Positions 1-6,082 of a stretch of DNA of 6,648 bases are shown piece by piece (the first letter of the stretch is position 1; the number at the start of each line of letters is the position of its first letter). The notes under the pieces were generated by a model that was given only the letters and a program-made list of their open reading frames with translations, searched no databases and was not told where the DNA came from. The DNA is from an uncultured Flavobacterium sp. (lineage in GTDB: Bacteria > Bacteroidota > Bacteroidia > Flavobacteriales > Flavobacteriaceae), in contig CAMLFV010000150.1 of NCBI GenBank assembly GCA_946479395.1, positions 1 through 6,648 of the forward strand, read 5' to 3'. The position numbers were made by a program, and so were the translations under genes.

Positions 1-53
1 TGCGGCCTCCTGCTCCCAAAGCAGGCGCGATAACCGGGCTACGCTACACCCCG
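1..53 (-). tRNA. tRNA-Pro (anticodon UGG), 5' part only
   Basis: Read on the minus strand from position 53, the sequence begins CGGGGTG (acceptor arm), then TA, a D-arm, and a perfect 5-bp anticodon stem CCTGC/GCAGG closing the loop TTTGGGA, whose middle triplet TGG is the proline anticodon UGG. The variable loop follows, and the window ends at the start of the T-arm, so roughly the last 20 to 25 bases lie outside. It decodes CCN proline codons. It is transcribed divergently from trxB, and a -7 element lies just upstream. Identity follows from the anticodon and the cloverleaf; the 3' half cannot be checked here. Confidence 0.93.
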
Positions 54-74
54 ATAAAGCCTTAATTGCGAGTG

Positions 75-82
75 CAAATGTA
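75..82 (-). promoter_or_regulatory. Probable -7 promoter element for tRNA-Pro
   Basis: On the minus strand these bases read TACATTTG, an exact match to the Bacteroidota -7 consensus TAnnTTTG. It ends about 21 bases before the mature 5' end of the tRNA, leaving room for a short leader that RNase P would remove. I see no TTG-type -33 element at the usual spacing; the upstream sequence is simply AT-rich. Identification rests on the -7 match and position only. Confidence 0.5.
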
Positions 83-207
83 GATAAAATTTTTATTTAT
101 AGCGAGTTTTTGTTTAAAATTTTCAAAAAAAAAATTACTATAAAAGCAATCAATTACGTGATAGCTATTTAAAATGAAACTTTTTTTTAAATGCATACAT
201 AAATATC

Positions 208-215
208 TATTTTTG
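208..215 (+). promoter_or_regulatory. Probable -7 promoter element for trxB
   Basis: TATTTTTG matches TAnnTTTG exactly and sits 29 bases before the trxB ATG, allowing an AT-rich leader of about 20 nt. There is no good -33 TTTG; the region where it should lie is a T8 run followed by AAATG. The whole divergent spacer (54-244) otherwise holds only AT-rich sequence, including an A10 tract at 125-134; I see no RNA gene or riboswitch in it. Confidence 0.5.
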
Positions 216-244
216 TACACGTAAAATTTGAATCTAACTAAAAT

Positions 245-1189
245 ATGTCAACAACTATAGAAACACTAAAATGCCTTATCATAGGCTCTGGACCTGCGGG
301 TTATACAGCAGCAATTTACGCAGCACGTGCAAATATGAATCCCGTTTTGTATCAAGGTATGCAACCAGGCGGACAATTAACAACAACGAATGAGGTTGAG
401 AATTTTCCTGGATATCCAGATGGCGTAACCGGGCCTGAAATGATGATGCAATTACAAGCACAGGCAAAACGTTTTGGTACCGATGTTCGCGATGGTTTTG
501 CTACGAAAGTAGATTTATCGGGCGAAATTAAAAAAGTATGGATTAACGATACTATTGAAATTCATGCTAAAACGGTAATTATTTCAACTGGTGCAACAGC
601 AAAATATTTAGGAATTCCTTCTGAACAACATTACCTGCAAATGGGTGGTGGTGTATCGGCTTGTGCCGTTTGCGATGGTTTTTTCTACCGTAATCAAGAA
701 GTAATTATTGTAGGTGCGGGCGATTCTGCTTGTGAAGAAGCACATTACTTATCACATTTATGTAAAAAAGTGACCATGTTGGTTCGATCTGAAAAATTCC
801 GTGCATCAAAGATCATGGAAGATCGTGTTAAAAATACTCCGAATATTGAAATTTTAATGAGTACTGAAATTGATGAGGTTTTAGGTGACGGGCAAATTGT
901 TAACGGAGTTCGTGTGGTGAATAATGTTACCGGTGAGAAAAAAGAAATTGCTGTCACTGGTGTTTTCGTTGCAATTGGTCATAAACCAAATACCGATATT
1001 TTCGCAGGTCAGTTAACTATGGACGAAACAGGATATTTAATCACCGAAGGCAAAACATCTAAAACAAATGTTCCAGGTGTTTTTGCTTGTGGCGATGTAC
1101 AAGATAAAGATTACCGTCAGGCAATTACTGCAGCTGGATCGGGTTGTATCGCGGCTTTAGATGCCGAACGTTATATAGCAAGTTTATAA
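245..1189 (+). CDS. trxB: Thioredoxin reductase
   Basis: Class-II pyridine nucleotide-disulfide oxidoreductase of 314 residues, the normal length for bacterial low-Mr TrxR. It reduces thioredoxin in the cytoplasm with electrons passed from NAD(P)H through FAD to a redox-active cysteine pair. Visible features in order: the FAD-binding GSGPAG at about 14-19, the PGGQL segment near 41-45, the redox site CAVC at 140-143, the nucleotide-binding GAGDSA at 157-162, and the C-terminal FAD motif CGDV at about 282-285. The segment that binds the 2'-phosphate of NADPH (HRRxxxR in E. coli) reads VRSEKFR at 180-186, so the second arginine and the histidine are replaced. The start ATG follows an AT-rich leader without a Shine-Dalgarno, as usual in this phylum. 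A -7 element lies upstream and an intrinsic terminator directly downstream, suggesting a monocistronic transcript. Function is secure; cofactor preference is less so. Confidence 0.96.
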   Translation: MSTTIETLKCLIIGSGPAGYTAAIYAARANMNPVLYQGMQPGGQLTTTNEVENFPGYPDGVTGPEMMMQLQAQAKRFGTDVRDGFATKVDLSGEIKKVWINDTIEIHAKTVIISTGATAKYLGIPSEQHYLQMGGGVSACAVCDGFFYRNQEVIIVGAGDSACEEAHYLSHLCKKVTMLVRSEKFRASKIMEDRVKNTPNIEILMSTEIDEVLGDGQIVNGVRVVNNVTGEKKEIAVTGVFVAIGHKPNTDIFAGQLTMDETGYLITEGKTSKTNVPGVFACGDVQDKDYRQAITAAGSGCIAALDAERYIASL

Positions 1190-1201
1190 TTTTATACTAA
1201 C

Positions 1202-1228
1202 AGGCGGCTTCGGTCGCCTTTTTATTTT
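1202..1228 (+). terminator. Intrinsic terminator after trxB
   Basis: Seven-base arms AGGCGGC (1202-1208) and GTCGCCT (1213-1219) pair with a single G-U and close a stable TTCG tetraloop. The T-rich tract TTTTTATTTT follows directly. It lies 12 bases after the trxB stop. The tract ends at the base before the ATG of the next gene (1229), so the terminator occupies the entire 5' flank of that gene. Confidence 0.88.
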
Positions 1229-2167
1229 ATGTTGCAGGTTAATCAACTTTCTTTTTCGTACAACAACAGTCAAGTTTTAAGCGATGTCAGTTTTCAACTT
1301 AAAGCTGGAAATTCGTATGCATTGATAGGAGCTAGTGGTAGTGGAAAATCAACTTTATTGAAATTAGTTTATGGTCTGTTAGATGCTGATTTTGGTTCGA
1401 TTTTTTGGAACGATAAACAGGTTTTAGGACCGGCTTATCATTTGGTTCCCGGAATGGACTATATGAAATATCTGGCACAAGATTTTGATTTGATGCCTTT
1501 TGTTTCGGTTGCCGAAAATGTGGGAAGGTTTTTATCGAATTTCTATCTGAAAGAAAAAAAGAATCGAATTGATGAATTGCTGGAATTGGTCGATATGACT
1601 GATTTTGCAGGCGTAAAAGCCAAGTTTTTGAGTGGAGGACAAATGCAGCGAACCGCTTTAGCACGAGTGTTAGCATTAGAACCCGATTTTTTGTTGTTAG
1701 ACGAACCTTTTTCTCATATCGATCCATTTCAAAAAAGAAAATTAGCAACACAGCTTTTTCAGTATTGTAAACAAAAAGGAATTACTATTCTTTTTACATC
1801 GCACACGCCCGAAGAGGCATTAATGTATGCCGATGAAATATTGGTTCTACAAAACGGAAATCTAATAGAAAAAGATACACCACAAAATATTTACGAAAAC
1901 CCGAAAAGCGAATACATAGCTCGATTAACCGGCGATGTAAACATCATTCCTGCTCGTTATTTAGGACTGAACAACACTGAAGTTTTGTATGTACGACCAC
2001 ATAAATTACAAATTTCTAAAGATGGATTTGAAGTTAAAATTAAACAGTCATATTTTACCGGAAAGAATTATTTGATCTATGCTGTTTTAAATGATTTAGA
2101 AATTTGTTTTGAACATAGAGTTGCTTTACAACCAAACGAACTAGTTCTTATTTCAGTTTTAAAATAA
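1229..2167 (+). CDS. ABC transporter ATP-binding protein, PotA/FbpC-like with TOBE-like tail
   Basis: A 312-residue ATPase subunit that would drive import through a membrane permease. All nucleotide-binding motifs are intact: Walker A GASGSGKST at 34-42, Q-loop glutamine at 84, signature LSGGQ at 134-138, Walker B LLLDEP at about 155-160 with catalytic E159, D-loop SHID at 162-165 and H-loop H192. After about residue 235 a second domain with VRPHKL at 255-260 resembles the TOBE domain of importers for Fe(III), spermidine/putrescine or molybdate, so an importer is likelier than an exporter. No permease or binding-protein gene is nearby, so the substrate cannot be inferred. The start at 1229 is favoured because MLQVNQLSFSY is the usual ABC beginning and no later ATG keeps it. 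The start codon touches the trxB terminator, leaving no room for a ribosome-binding site; transcription must come by read-through or from a promoter inside the end of trxB. Confidence 0.88.
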   Translation: MLQVNQLSFSYNNSQVLSDVSFQLKAGNSYALIGASGSGKSTLLKLVYGLLDADFGSIFWNDKQVLGPAYHLVPGMDYMKYLAQDFDLMPFVSVAENVGRFLSNFYLKEKKNRIDELLELVDMTDFAGVKAKFLSGGQMQRTALARVLALEPDFLLLDEPFSHIDPFQKRKLATQLFQYCKQKGITILFTSHTPEEALMYADEILVLQNGNLIEKDTPQNIYENPKSEYIARLTGDVNIIPARYLGLNNTEVLYVRPHKLQISKDGFEVKIKQSYFTGKNYLIYAVLNDLEICFEHRVALQPNELVLISVLK

Positions 2168-2195
2168 ACTAAAGTCACTGTAATTAATAATTTCC

Positions 2196-2203
2196 TATCT
2201 TTA
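2196..2203 (+). promoter_or_regulatory. Possible -7 element for the putAbiC-like gene
   Basis: TATCTTTA matches TAnnTTTG in all but the last base and lies 17 bases before the ATG at 2221. No convincing -33 element is present. This is the only promoter-like sequence in the 53-base gap after the ABC gene, where no terminator hairpin is visible either. Confidence 0.3.
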
Positions 2204-2220
2204 AATTATAAAACAAAGCA

Positions 2221-3036
2221 ATGAAAAAAAGTGTGGTTTTTATGGGAATGGTTATGGCACTCATTATGGTGGTTATGGTGCCACTATTAGCCTATCTGTT
2301 TACCCATAAAAGTTGGATCATAGATTTAAGCGGGAAGAATGAATTGGGCGATGCCATTGGCGGAACCACTGCACCAATTATAGGGACTTGCGGTGTGGTT
2401 TTTACCTTTATGGCATTTTATATTCAGTATGAATTCAACAAAAGGCAGAGTGAGATTTTACAATTGCAGGTTAAAATAAACATTCGCCAATCATTAGAAC
2501 CCTATTTTATTTACTTGATTGATAGTTTGAAGAAGTTCAAGCTGGAAAATAATTCCAACAAAAAAATCAAATATAATGGTGAATATATCGAACCTGTAAA
2601 TCCCGGCGATGCCATTAAATTAAAATATCAGGTATCGAATGTTTTTGTAAGCATTGTTGATTTTAAAGAAGACCATCATACCATAAAAAATCTGCAGTTA
2701 AGCGATTTGTTTGCTTATGAAAAAGAAATTGCCTTCAGCGAAAATGTAATCGACGAATATGTTTTCCATGTAAATACCATTTTCAAGTTTTTGGGCTACA
2801 ACATGGAAATTGATAATGGCGAAGACAAGAACGACATTATCGAAGAATTTTTATTTAAATACTTGTCAAGTTTATCTATTAACGAAATTCATTTTAACCT
2901 GTATTATTTATTGATCTTTCATACTGATTTAGCGGTAAGCTGCCGAAATATCGTGCTGAAATCAATTGAAAATTTACCTACAGATCGTAAAAAACAATTT
3001 TTGCTGAATATCTTTGAATACAAAATAATCGGATAG
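2221..3036 (+). CDS. Two-TM membrane protein resembling putative phage abortive infection (putAbiC) family
   Basis: A 271-residue protein with no enzymatic motif that I recognise. Two hydrophobic segments are visible at about 5-27 and 50-68, separated by a short loop carrying LGDAIGGTTAPI (42-53). The pattern of a first TM, then a GD-x-GG-t-x-P-i motif, a second TM, and a Q/E/K-rich helix (about 69-84) is the N-terminal layout I associate with putAbiC (putative phage abortive infection protein). The C-terminal part also fits: YVFHVNTIFKFLGY at 180-193 and YLSSLSINEIHFNLYYLLIF at 214-233 correspond to the family's Y-x-x-L-F-x-I-L-K-x-I and Y-x-x-x-L-x-x-x-L-S-x-x-E-L regions. By topology the bulk after TM2 is probably cytoplasmic. 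It stands alone, between an orphan ABC ATPase and a separately promoted operon. Anti-phage function is an inference from family name only; it may simply be an uncharacterised membrane protein. Confidence 0.72.
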   Translation: MKKSVVFMGMVMALIMVVMVPLLAYLFTHKSWIIDLSGKNELGDAIGGTTAPIIGTCGVVFTFMAFYIQYEFNKRQSEILQLQVKINIRQSLEPYFIYLIDSLKKFKLENNSNKKIKYNGEYIEPVNPGDAIKLKYQVSNVFVSIVDFKEDHHTIKNLQLSDLFAYEKEIAFSENVIDEYVFHVNTIFKFLGYNMEIDNGEDKNDIIEEFLFKYLSSLSINEIHFNLYYLLIFHTDLAVSCRNIVLKSIENLPTDRKKQFLLNIFEYKIIG

Positions 3037-3061
3037 ATTTCAACTTTACTTAACGCTTAAT

Positions 3062-3093
3062 TTTGTCGTTACGCATTAATAATGCTATTTTTG
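3062..3093 (+). promoter_or_regulatory. Flavobacterial promoter for the DUF5715-oxidoreductase-GH25 operon
   Basis: A -33 element TTTG (3062-3065) is followed after 20 bases by TATTTTTG (3086-3093), an exact TAnnTTTG. Both boxes and the spacing fit the Bacteroidota housekeeping sigma consensus (TTG, 17-23 bp, TAnnTTTG). The predicted start of transcription is near 3100, about 10 bases before the ATG, so the leader is very short; AGAAG just before the ATG could act as a weak ribosome-binding site. Confidence 0.65.
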
Positions 3094-3109
3094 TGGGAAA
3101 AGAAGATCA

Positions 3110-3676
3110 ATGACCCGTATTATTTTTGCCCGTGTATTATTATTGATACCCTGTACGCTTTTTGCCCAAACAAAGCCGTCTAAAGAATATACCACTCATT
3201 TAAATGCCGCTAAAAACCACAATGTAGGTTTGGTAAAAGATAAAGCACATTTAAATAAATTGGTAAAACAAGGCAAATTGGTGGCAATTAAGCAACGTGG
3301 TTACGGCTACCGTATCGATAAATTAACGCACAGCCATGCGTATCTGGTTCCTAAAGGCAGAACCGTTTTAAATGCCATGGCTCGAGATTTTGTGAAACTT
3401 GCCGGACAAAATTTCTTTGTGGTAACCTCGTTAACAAGAACCGAAGCAGACCAAAAACGTTTGCGCCGTGTAAATTCAAACGCATCTTCTAATGACAGTT
3501 CGCATTGTTTTGGTGGTGCAATCGATATCTCTTACATCCGTTTTAATCATAAAAAACAAGTGAACGTAAAATTAGAGAAACATCTGGAAACAGTTCTAAA
3601 GCAATATCAGGCAAGCGGTAAAATTTATTTTGTAAAAGAACGTCAGTCGCGTTGTTTTCACATCATAATTAGGTAA
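3110..3676 (+). CDS. DUF5715-like secreted protein, M15 peptidase-type fold
   Basis: A 188-residue protein with a short N-terminal hydrophobic stretch (about 4-19, ending in LFAQ) that looks like a cleavable signal peptide, so it should be periplasmic or secreted. The core carries SSHCFGGAID at 130-139, which fits the S-x-H-x-x-G-x-A-x-D zinc-site motif of M15 (VanY/VanX-like D-Ala-D-Ala) peptidases, with H132 and D139 as zinc ligands, and a third candidate ligand H184 near the C-terminus (RCFH). TSLTRT at 106-111 also fits the family's S-x-x-R-T strand. The glutamate that normally precedes the last histidine by three residues (E-x-W-H) is R181 here, so catalytic activity is not certain. I recognise the overall pattern as the Bacteroidota DUF5715 family. 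It is the first gene after a strong promoter and is followed 24 bases later by the oxidoreductase gene. Confidence 0.8.
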   Translation: MTRIIFARVLLLIPCTLFAQTKPSKEYTTHLNAAKNHNVGLVKDKAHLNKLVKQGKLVAIKQRGYGYRIDKLTHSHAYLVPKGRTVLNAMARDFVKLAGQNFFVVTSLTRTEADQKRLRRVNSNASSNDSSHCFGGAIDISYIRFNHKKQVNVKLEKHLETVLKQYQASGKIYFVKERQSRCFHIIIR

Positions 3677-3700
3677 ATTTATTAACTTAAAAACAAGTTT

Positions 3701-4915
3701 ATGGATTTGCATTCGGGCATGCCTTTTTGGGTGGTGTTAAACCCACTGTACAATTATTACAATCCGCTTAAAAACAATATCGAAACGTACACCGTTATCA
3801 TTGGTTCGGGTATTACCGGAGCTTTGGTGGCGCATACGTTGTGCAGTTTGGGCATTCCGTGTGTTGTGGTTGATAAACGAACTATTGGTACCGGAAGCAC
3901 CGCAGCTTCAACTGCGCAATTGCAGTATGAAATCGATGTTCCTTTGGTGGATCTTATTGAAAAAGTCGGAGAAAAGCAGGCAATCGATGCTTATAAATGT
4001 TGTTTACAGTCGATCACCGATGTTGAAAACGTATTTAAATCAATCGGAAAAAATCCTGATTTCGAGCGTGTTCCTACCTATCTATTGGCTTCAGACAGAT
4101 CCGGTAAAAAGTTGTTGCAAAAAGAATTCGATGCTCGAAAAAATGCCGGACTTCCTGTTGAATATTTAGAACAAGATGTTGTAAAATCCGATTTAGAAAT
4201 TGATGCAAAAGCAGCTTTGTATAACGATACTTCTGCCCAGCTTGATTGTTACAAGGGCGCAACCTATATTTTAGATCATTACTTGCAAAAAAAGAAATTA
4301 CAGCTGTTTTCGCATACGTTGATTGAAGATTATATTGAAACCGAATCAGGTTACGAACTAGTTACCGAGTACGGCAGTAAAATCACTTGTAAAAATGTGG
4401 TAATTGCCGCAGGTTACGAAGCTGGCGAGTTTCTTCCTAAAAAAGTAATGGATCTGCTTTCTACTTTTGCTATTGTTTCGCATCCTGTCGACGAAAAATA
4501 CATCTGGAAAAACAACGCGTTGATTTGGGAAACCAAAACGCCTTATTTGTATATGCGTACCACGAACGATAATCGAATTATAGTTGGCGGAGAAGACGAA
4601 GATTTCAATAATCCCGATAAACGCGATAAATCGTTACGAAAAAAAGCAGCGATTCTTGAAAAGAAATTCAAAAAAATGTTTCCCGAAATTCCTTTTGTAA
4701 CCGATATGTCTTGGGCGGGAACGTTTAGCGCAACCGCAGACGGACTGCCGTATATTGGCACGTATCCCAACAAACCCAACATGTATTTTGCTTTGGGTTA
4801 CGGCGGCAACGGCATCACTTTTAGCATGATTGCAGCGCAGGTTATCGGTAATTTAATTACGGGTAAGGCAGATCCTCGTGCCGAATTGTTTGGTTTCGAT
4901 CGATCTAAACGTTAA
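3701..4915 (+). CDS. FAD-dependent oxidoreductase, DAO (amine/glycine oxidase-like) family
   Basis: A 404-residue flavoprotein of the DAO superfamily, which includes amino-acid and gamma-glutamylputrescine oxidases. The N-terminal Rossmann fold has GSGITG at 35-40 and the acidic end of the second strand at D58, followed by the FAD-contacting GTGSTAASTAQLQYEID at 63-79. Near the C-terminus GTFSATADGLPYIG and FALGYGGNGITFS supply the remaining flavin contacts. The protein ends soon after these, so it lacks the C-terminal Rieske [2Fe-2S] domain found in some relatives. No signal peptide is seen; it should be cytoplasmic. The start at 3701 is preferred over the ATG at 3719 because a short hydrophobic/aromatic lead (MDLHSGMPFW) is typical in this group. 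It is 24 bases after the DUF5715 gene and 12 bases before the GH25 gene, so probably co-transcribed. Substrate unknown. Confidence 0.87.
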   Translation: MDLHSGMPFWVVLNPLYNYYNPLKNNIETYTVIIGSGITGALVAHTLCSLGIPCVVVDKRTIGTGSTAASTAQLQYEIDVPLVDLIEKVGEKQAIDAYKCCLQSITDVENVFKSIGKNPDFERVPTYLLASDRSGKKLLQKEFDARKNAGLPVEYLEQDVVKSDLEIDAKAALYNDTSAQLDCYKGATYILDHYLQKKKLQLFSHTLIEDYIETESGYELVTEYGSKITCKNVVIAAGYEAGEFLPKKVMDLLSTFAIVSHPVDEKYIWKNNALIWETKTPYLYMRTTNDNRIIVGGEDEDFNNPDKRDKSLRKKAAILEKKFKKMFPEIPFVTDMSWAGTFSATADGLPYIGTYPNKPNMYFALGYGGNGITFSMIAAQVIGNLITGKADPRAELFGFDRSKR

Positions 4916-4927
4916 GCAGATTCCAAA

Positions 4928-5779
4928 ATGGCAGCTCCAAAACCTAAAAAATACGTTCGCAAACGTGCACCTAAAAAGAAAAAGGTTGCCCTGTGGAAAT
5001 GGCATGTTTTGGCGTATTCACTGCTTATTATGGCTTTTTTGATTTTTCATTACCGCGATGGAATCGGTTATTTTGTGACCGATTTGTATGAACGAATTTT
5101 TAAGAAGGAAGATAGTAAGGAAGTAACCGTTCACGATTTCCGAGCAATGGAGATTTTAGATAAGCACAACGATCATTTGTTTGGATTTGATGTCTCGCAT
5201 TATCAGTACGATATCGATTGGAAAGAAATTGATTCGTTGTACGGAAAATTTGCGGTTGATTATGTTTTTTTACGATCTACCATGGGAACCGATGGGGTAG
5301 ATGCCAAGTTTACGTACAATTGGAAAAAAGCCAAAAGCAGATTGTTGGTTCGTGGTGCGTATCATTATTATCGCCCCGATGAAAACAGTACATTGCAGGC
5401 GCTAAACTTCATTAAAAATACGCCTTTGGAACCCGGAGATTTTTTTCCGGTATTGGATATTGAGGAACTTCCAAAAGAACAATCGAAAGAGAAAATGCGC
5501 GAAGGGTTGAAAAATTGGTTGCTTATTGTAGAAAAACATTACGGCGTAAAACCTATTATTTATTCGGGTGCCAATTTTTACGAACATCATTTAAAAGAAC
5601 ATTTTCCCGAATATAAAATCTGGATTGCCAAATACAGTTTGTTCAGCGAAAAAATGAACGACGATTGGCATTTTTGGCAGTTTACGGATAAAGGCACCGT
5701 AAACGGCATTGAAACAAAAGTGGATTTGAATATTTTTAAAGGTGACCGTTACGATTTAAAACAGTTTGTTATTCAGTAG
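4928..5779 (+). CDS. Membrane-anchored GH25 muramidase (lysozyme)
   Basis: A 283-residue glycoside hydrolase of family 25, which cleaves the beta-1,4 bond between MurNAc and GlcNAc in peptidoglycan. The N-terminus is a very basic tail (K/R-rich over residues 5-19) followed by one hydrophobic segment at about 22-41, predicted to anchor the protein in the inner membrane with the enzyme domain in the periplasm. The GH25 domain runs from about 85 to 275: GFDVSHYQ at 86-93 and IDW at 96-98 start the barrel, GAYHYYRP at 143-150 is the family's substrate-cleft strand, LDIEE at 176-180 supplies the catalytic D-x-E (D177, E179), and WQFTDKG with the late VDLN complete the fold. It is the last gene of the three-gene set. 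Its TAG stop lies inside the first unit of the tandem array that follows, with no conventional terminator. Confidence 0.92.
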   Translation: MAAPKPKKYVRKRAPKKKKVALWKWHVLAYSLLIMAFLIFHYRDGIGYFVTDLYERIFKKEDSKEVTVHDFRAMEILDKHNDHLFGFDVSHYQYDIDWKEIDSLYGKFAVDYVFLRSTMGTDGVDAKFTYNWKKAKSRLLVRGAYHYYRPDENSTLQALNFIKNTPLEPGDFFPVLDIEELPKEQSKEKMREGLKNWLLIVEKHYGVKPIIYSGANFYEHHLKEHFPEYKIWIAKYSLFSEKMNDDWHFWQFTDKGTVNGIETKVDLNIFKGDRYDLKQFVIQ

Positions 5780-6028
5780 CTAATCGGATTGTGTTTTGTA
5801 ACACCTGATTTCTATTTTGTAGCACCCGATTTGTGTTTTGTAGCACCCGATTTGTGTTTTGTAGCACCCGATTTGTATTTTGTAGCCCCCGATTTCTATT
5901 TTGTAGCACCCGATTTCTATTTTGTAGCCTCCGATTTTTATTTTGTAGCACTCGATTTGTATTTTGTAGCACTCGGTTTGTATTTTGCACCAACCGATTT
6001 GTATTGCTACTGACCCGATTTGTGTTGC
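5776..6028. repeat. Array of about twelve 21-bp tandem repeats
   Basis: Eleven contiguous 21-bp units begin at 5798, 5819, 5840, 5861, 5882, 5903, 5924, 5945, 5966, 5987 and 6008, and a degenerate 22-bp unit (5776-5797) precedes them. The consensus starts GTAGCACCCGATTTG and ends in six T-rich bases (TGTTTT, TATTTT or CTATTTT-like variants). The centre (5819-5985) is best conserved; the last two units diverge at their 5' ends (GCACCAACC, CTGACCC). There are no spacers, so it is not a CRISPR. Because the period is seven codons, several frames on both strands stay open: FVAPDLY-type repeats on plus and NTNRVLQ-type on minus. It fills the space between the convergent GH25 and transposase genes. 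It is probably a minisatellite whose copy number may vary. Confidence 0.95.
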
Positions 6029-6046
6029 TCTGAATTATTATCGCTG

Positions 6047-6067
6047 GCGCGAGCATCTTGCTCGTGC
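6047..6067. repeat. REP-like hairpin next to the transposase
   Basis: Nine-base arms GCGCGAGCA (6047-6055) and TGCTCGTGC (6059-6067) pair with one G-T wobble around a TCT loop. It is strikingly GC-rich compared with its surroundings and lies 15 bases beyond the stop codon of the RAYT-like transposase. Short imperfect palindromes in this position are typical of REP elements bound and cleaved by RAYT proteins. AATTAT occurs on both sides (6033-6038 and 6068-6073). No T-tract follows on either strand, so it is not a classical terminator, although it might stall convergent transcription. Confidence 0.7.
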
Positions 6068-6082
6068 AATTATAGAATTTCA

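Noticed and set aside
125..188. A10 and T8 tracts upstream of trxB as a phase-variation switch
   Set aside because: Both are outside coding sequence and the region is generally AT-rich; nothing links them to variable expression of a housekeeping gene.
1332..1751. 139-codon open frame antisense to the ABC ATPase gene
   Set aside because: Shadow of a clearly real gene with all ABC motifs; the antisense translation has no recognisable domain.
5776..6028. CRISPR-like array
   Set aside because: Units are contiguous at 21 bp with no unique spacers between them, and no cas genes are present.
5798..6028. Repeats as a series of Bacteroidota promoters
   Set aside because: Units contain TATTTTG, which is one base short of TAnnTTTG, and the -33-like TTTG lies far too close.
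5789..6033. Plus-strand open frames with FVAPDLY- or CSTRFVF-type repeats
   Set aside because: They exist only because the 21-bp unit contains no stops in those frames; no ribosome-binding signal, and extremely biased composition.
6047..6067. Hairpin as a bidirectional intrinsic terminator
   Set aside because: No T-tract follows the stem on either strand; a REP-type palindrome beside the RAYT fits better.
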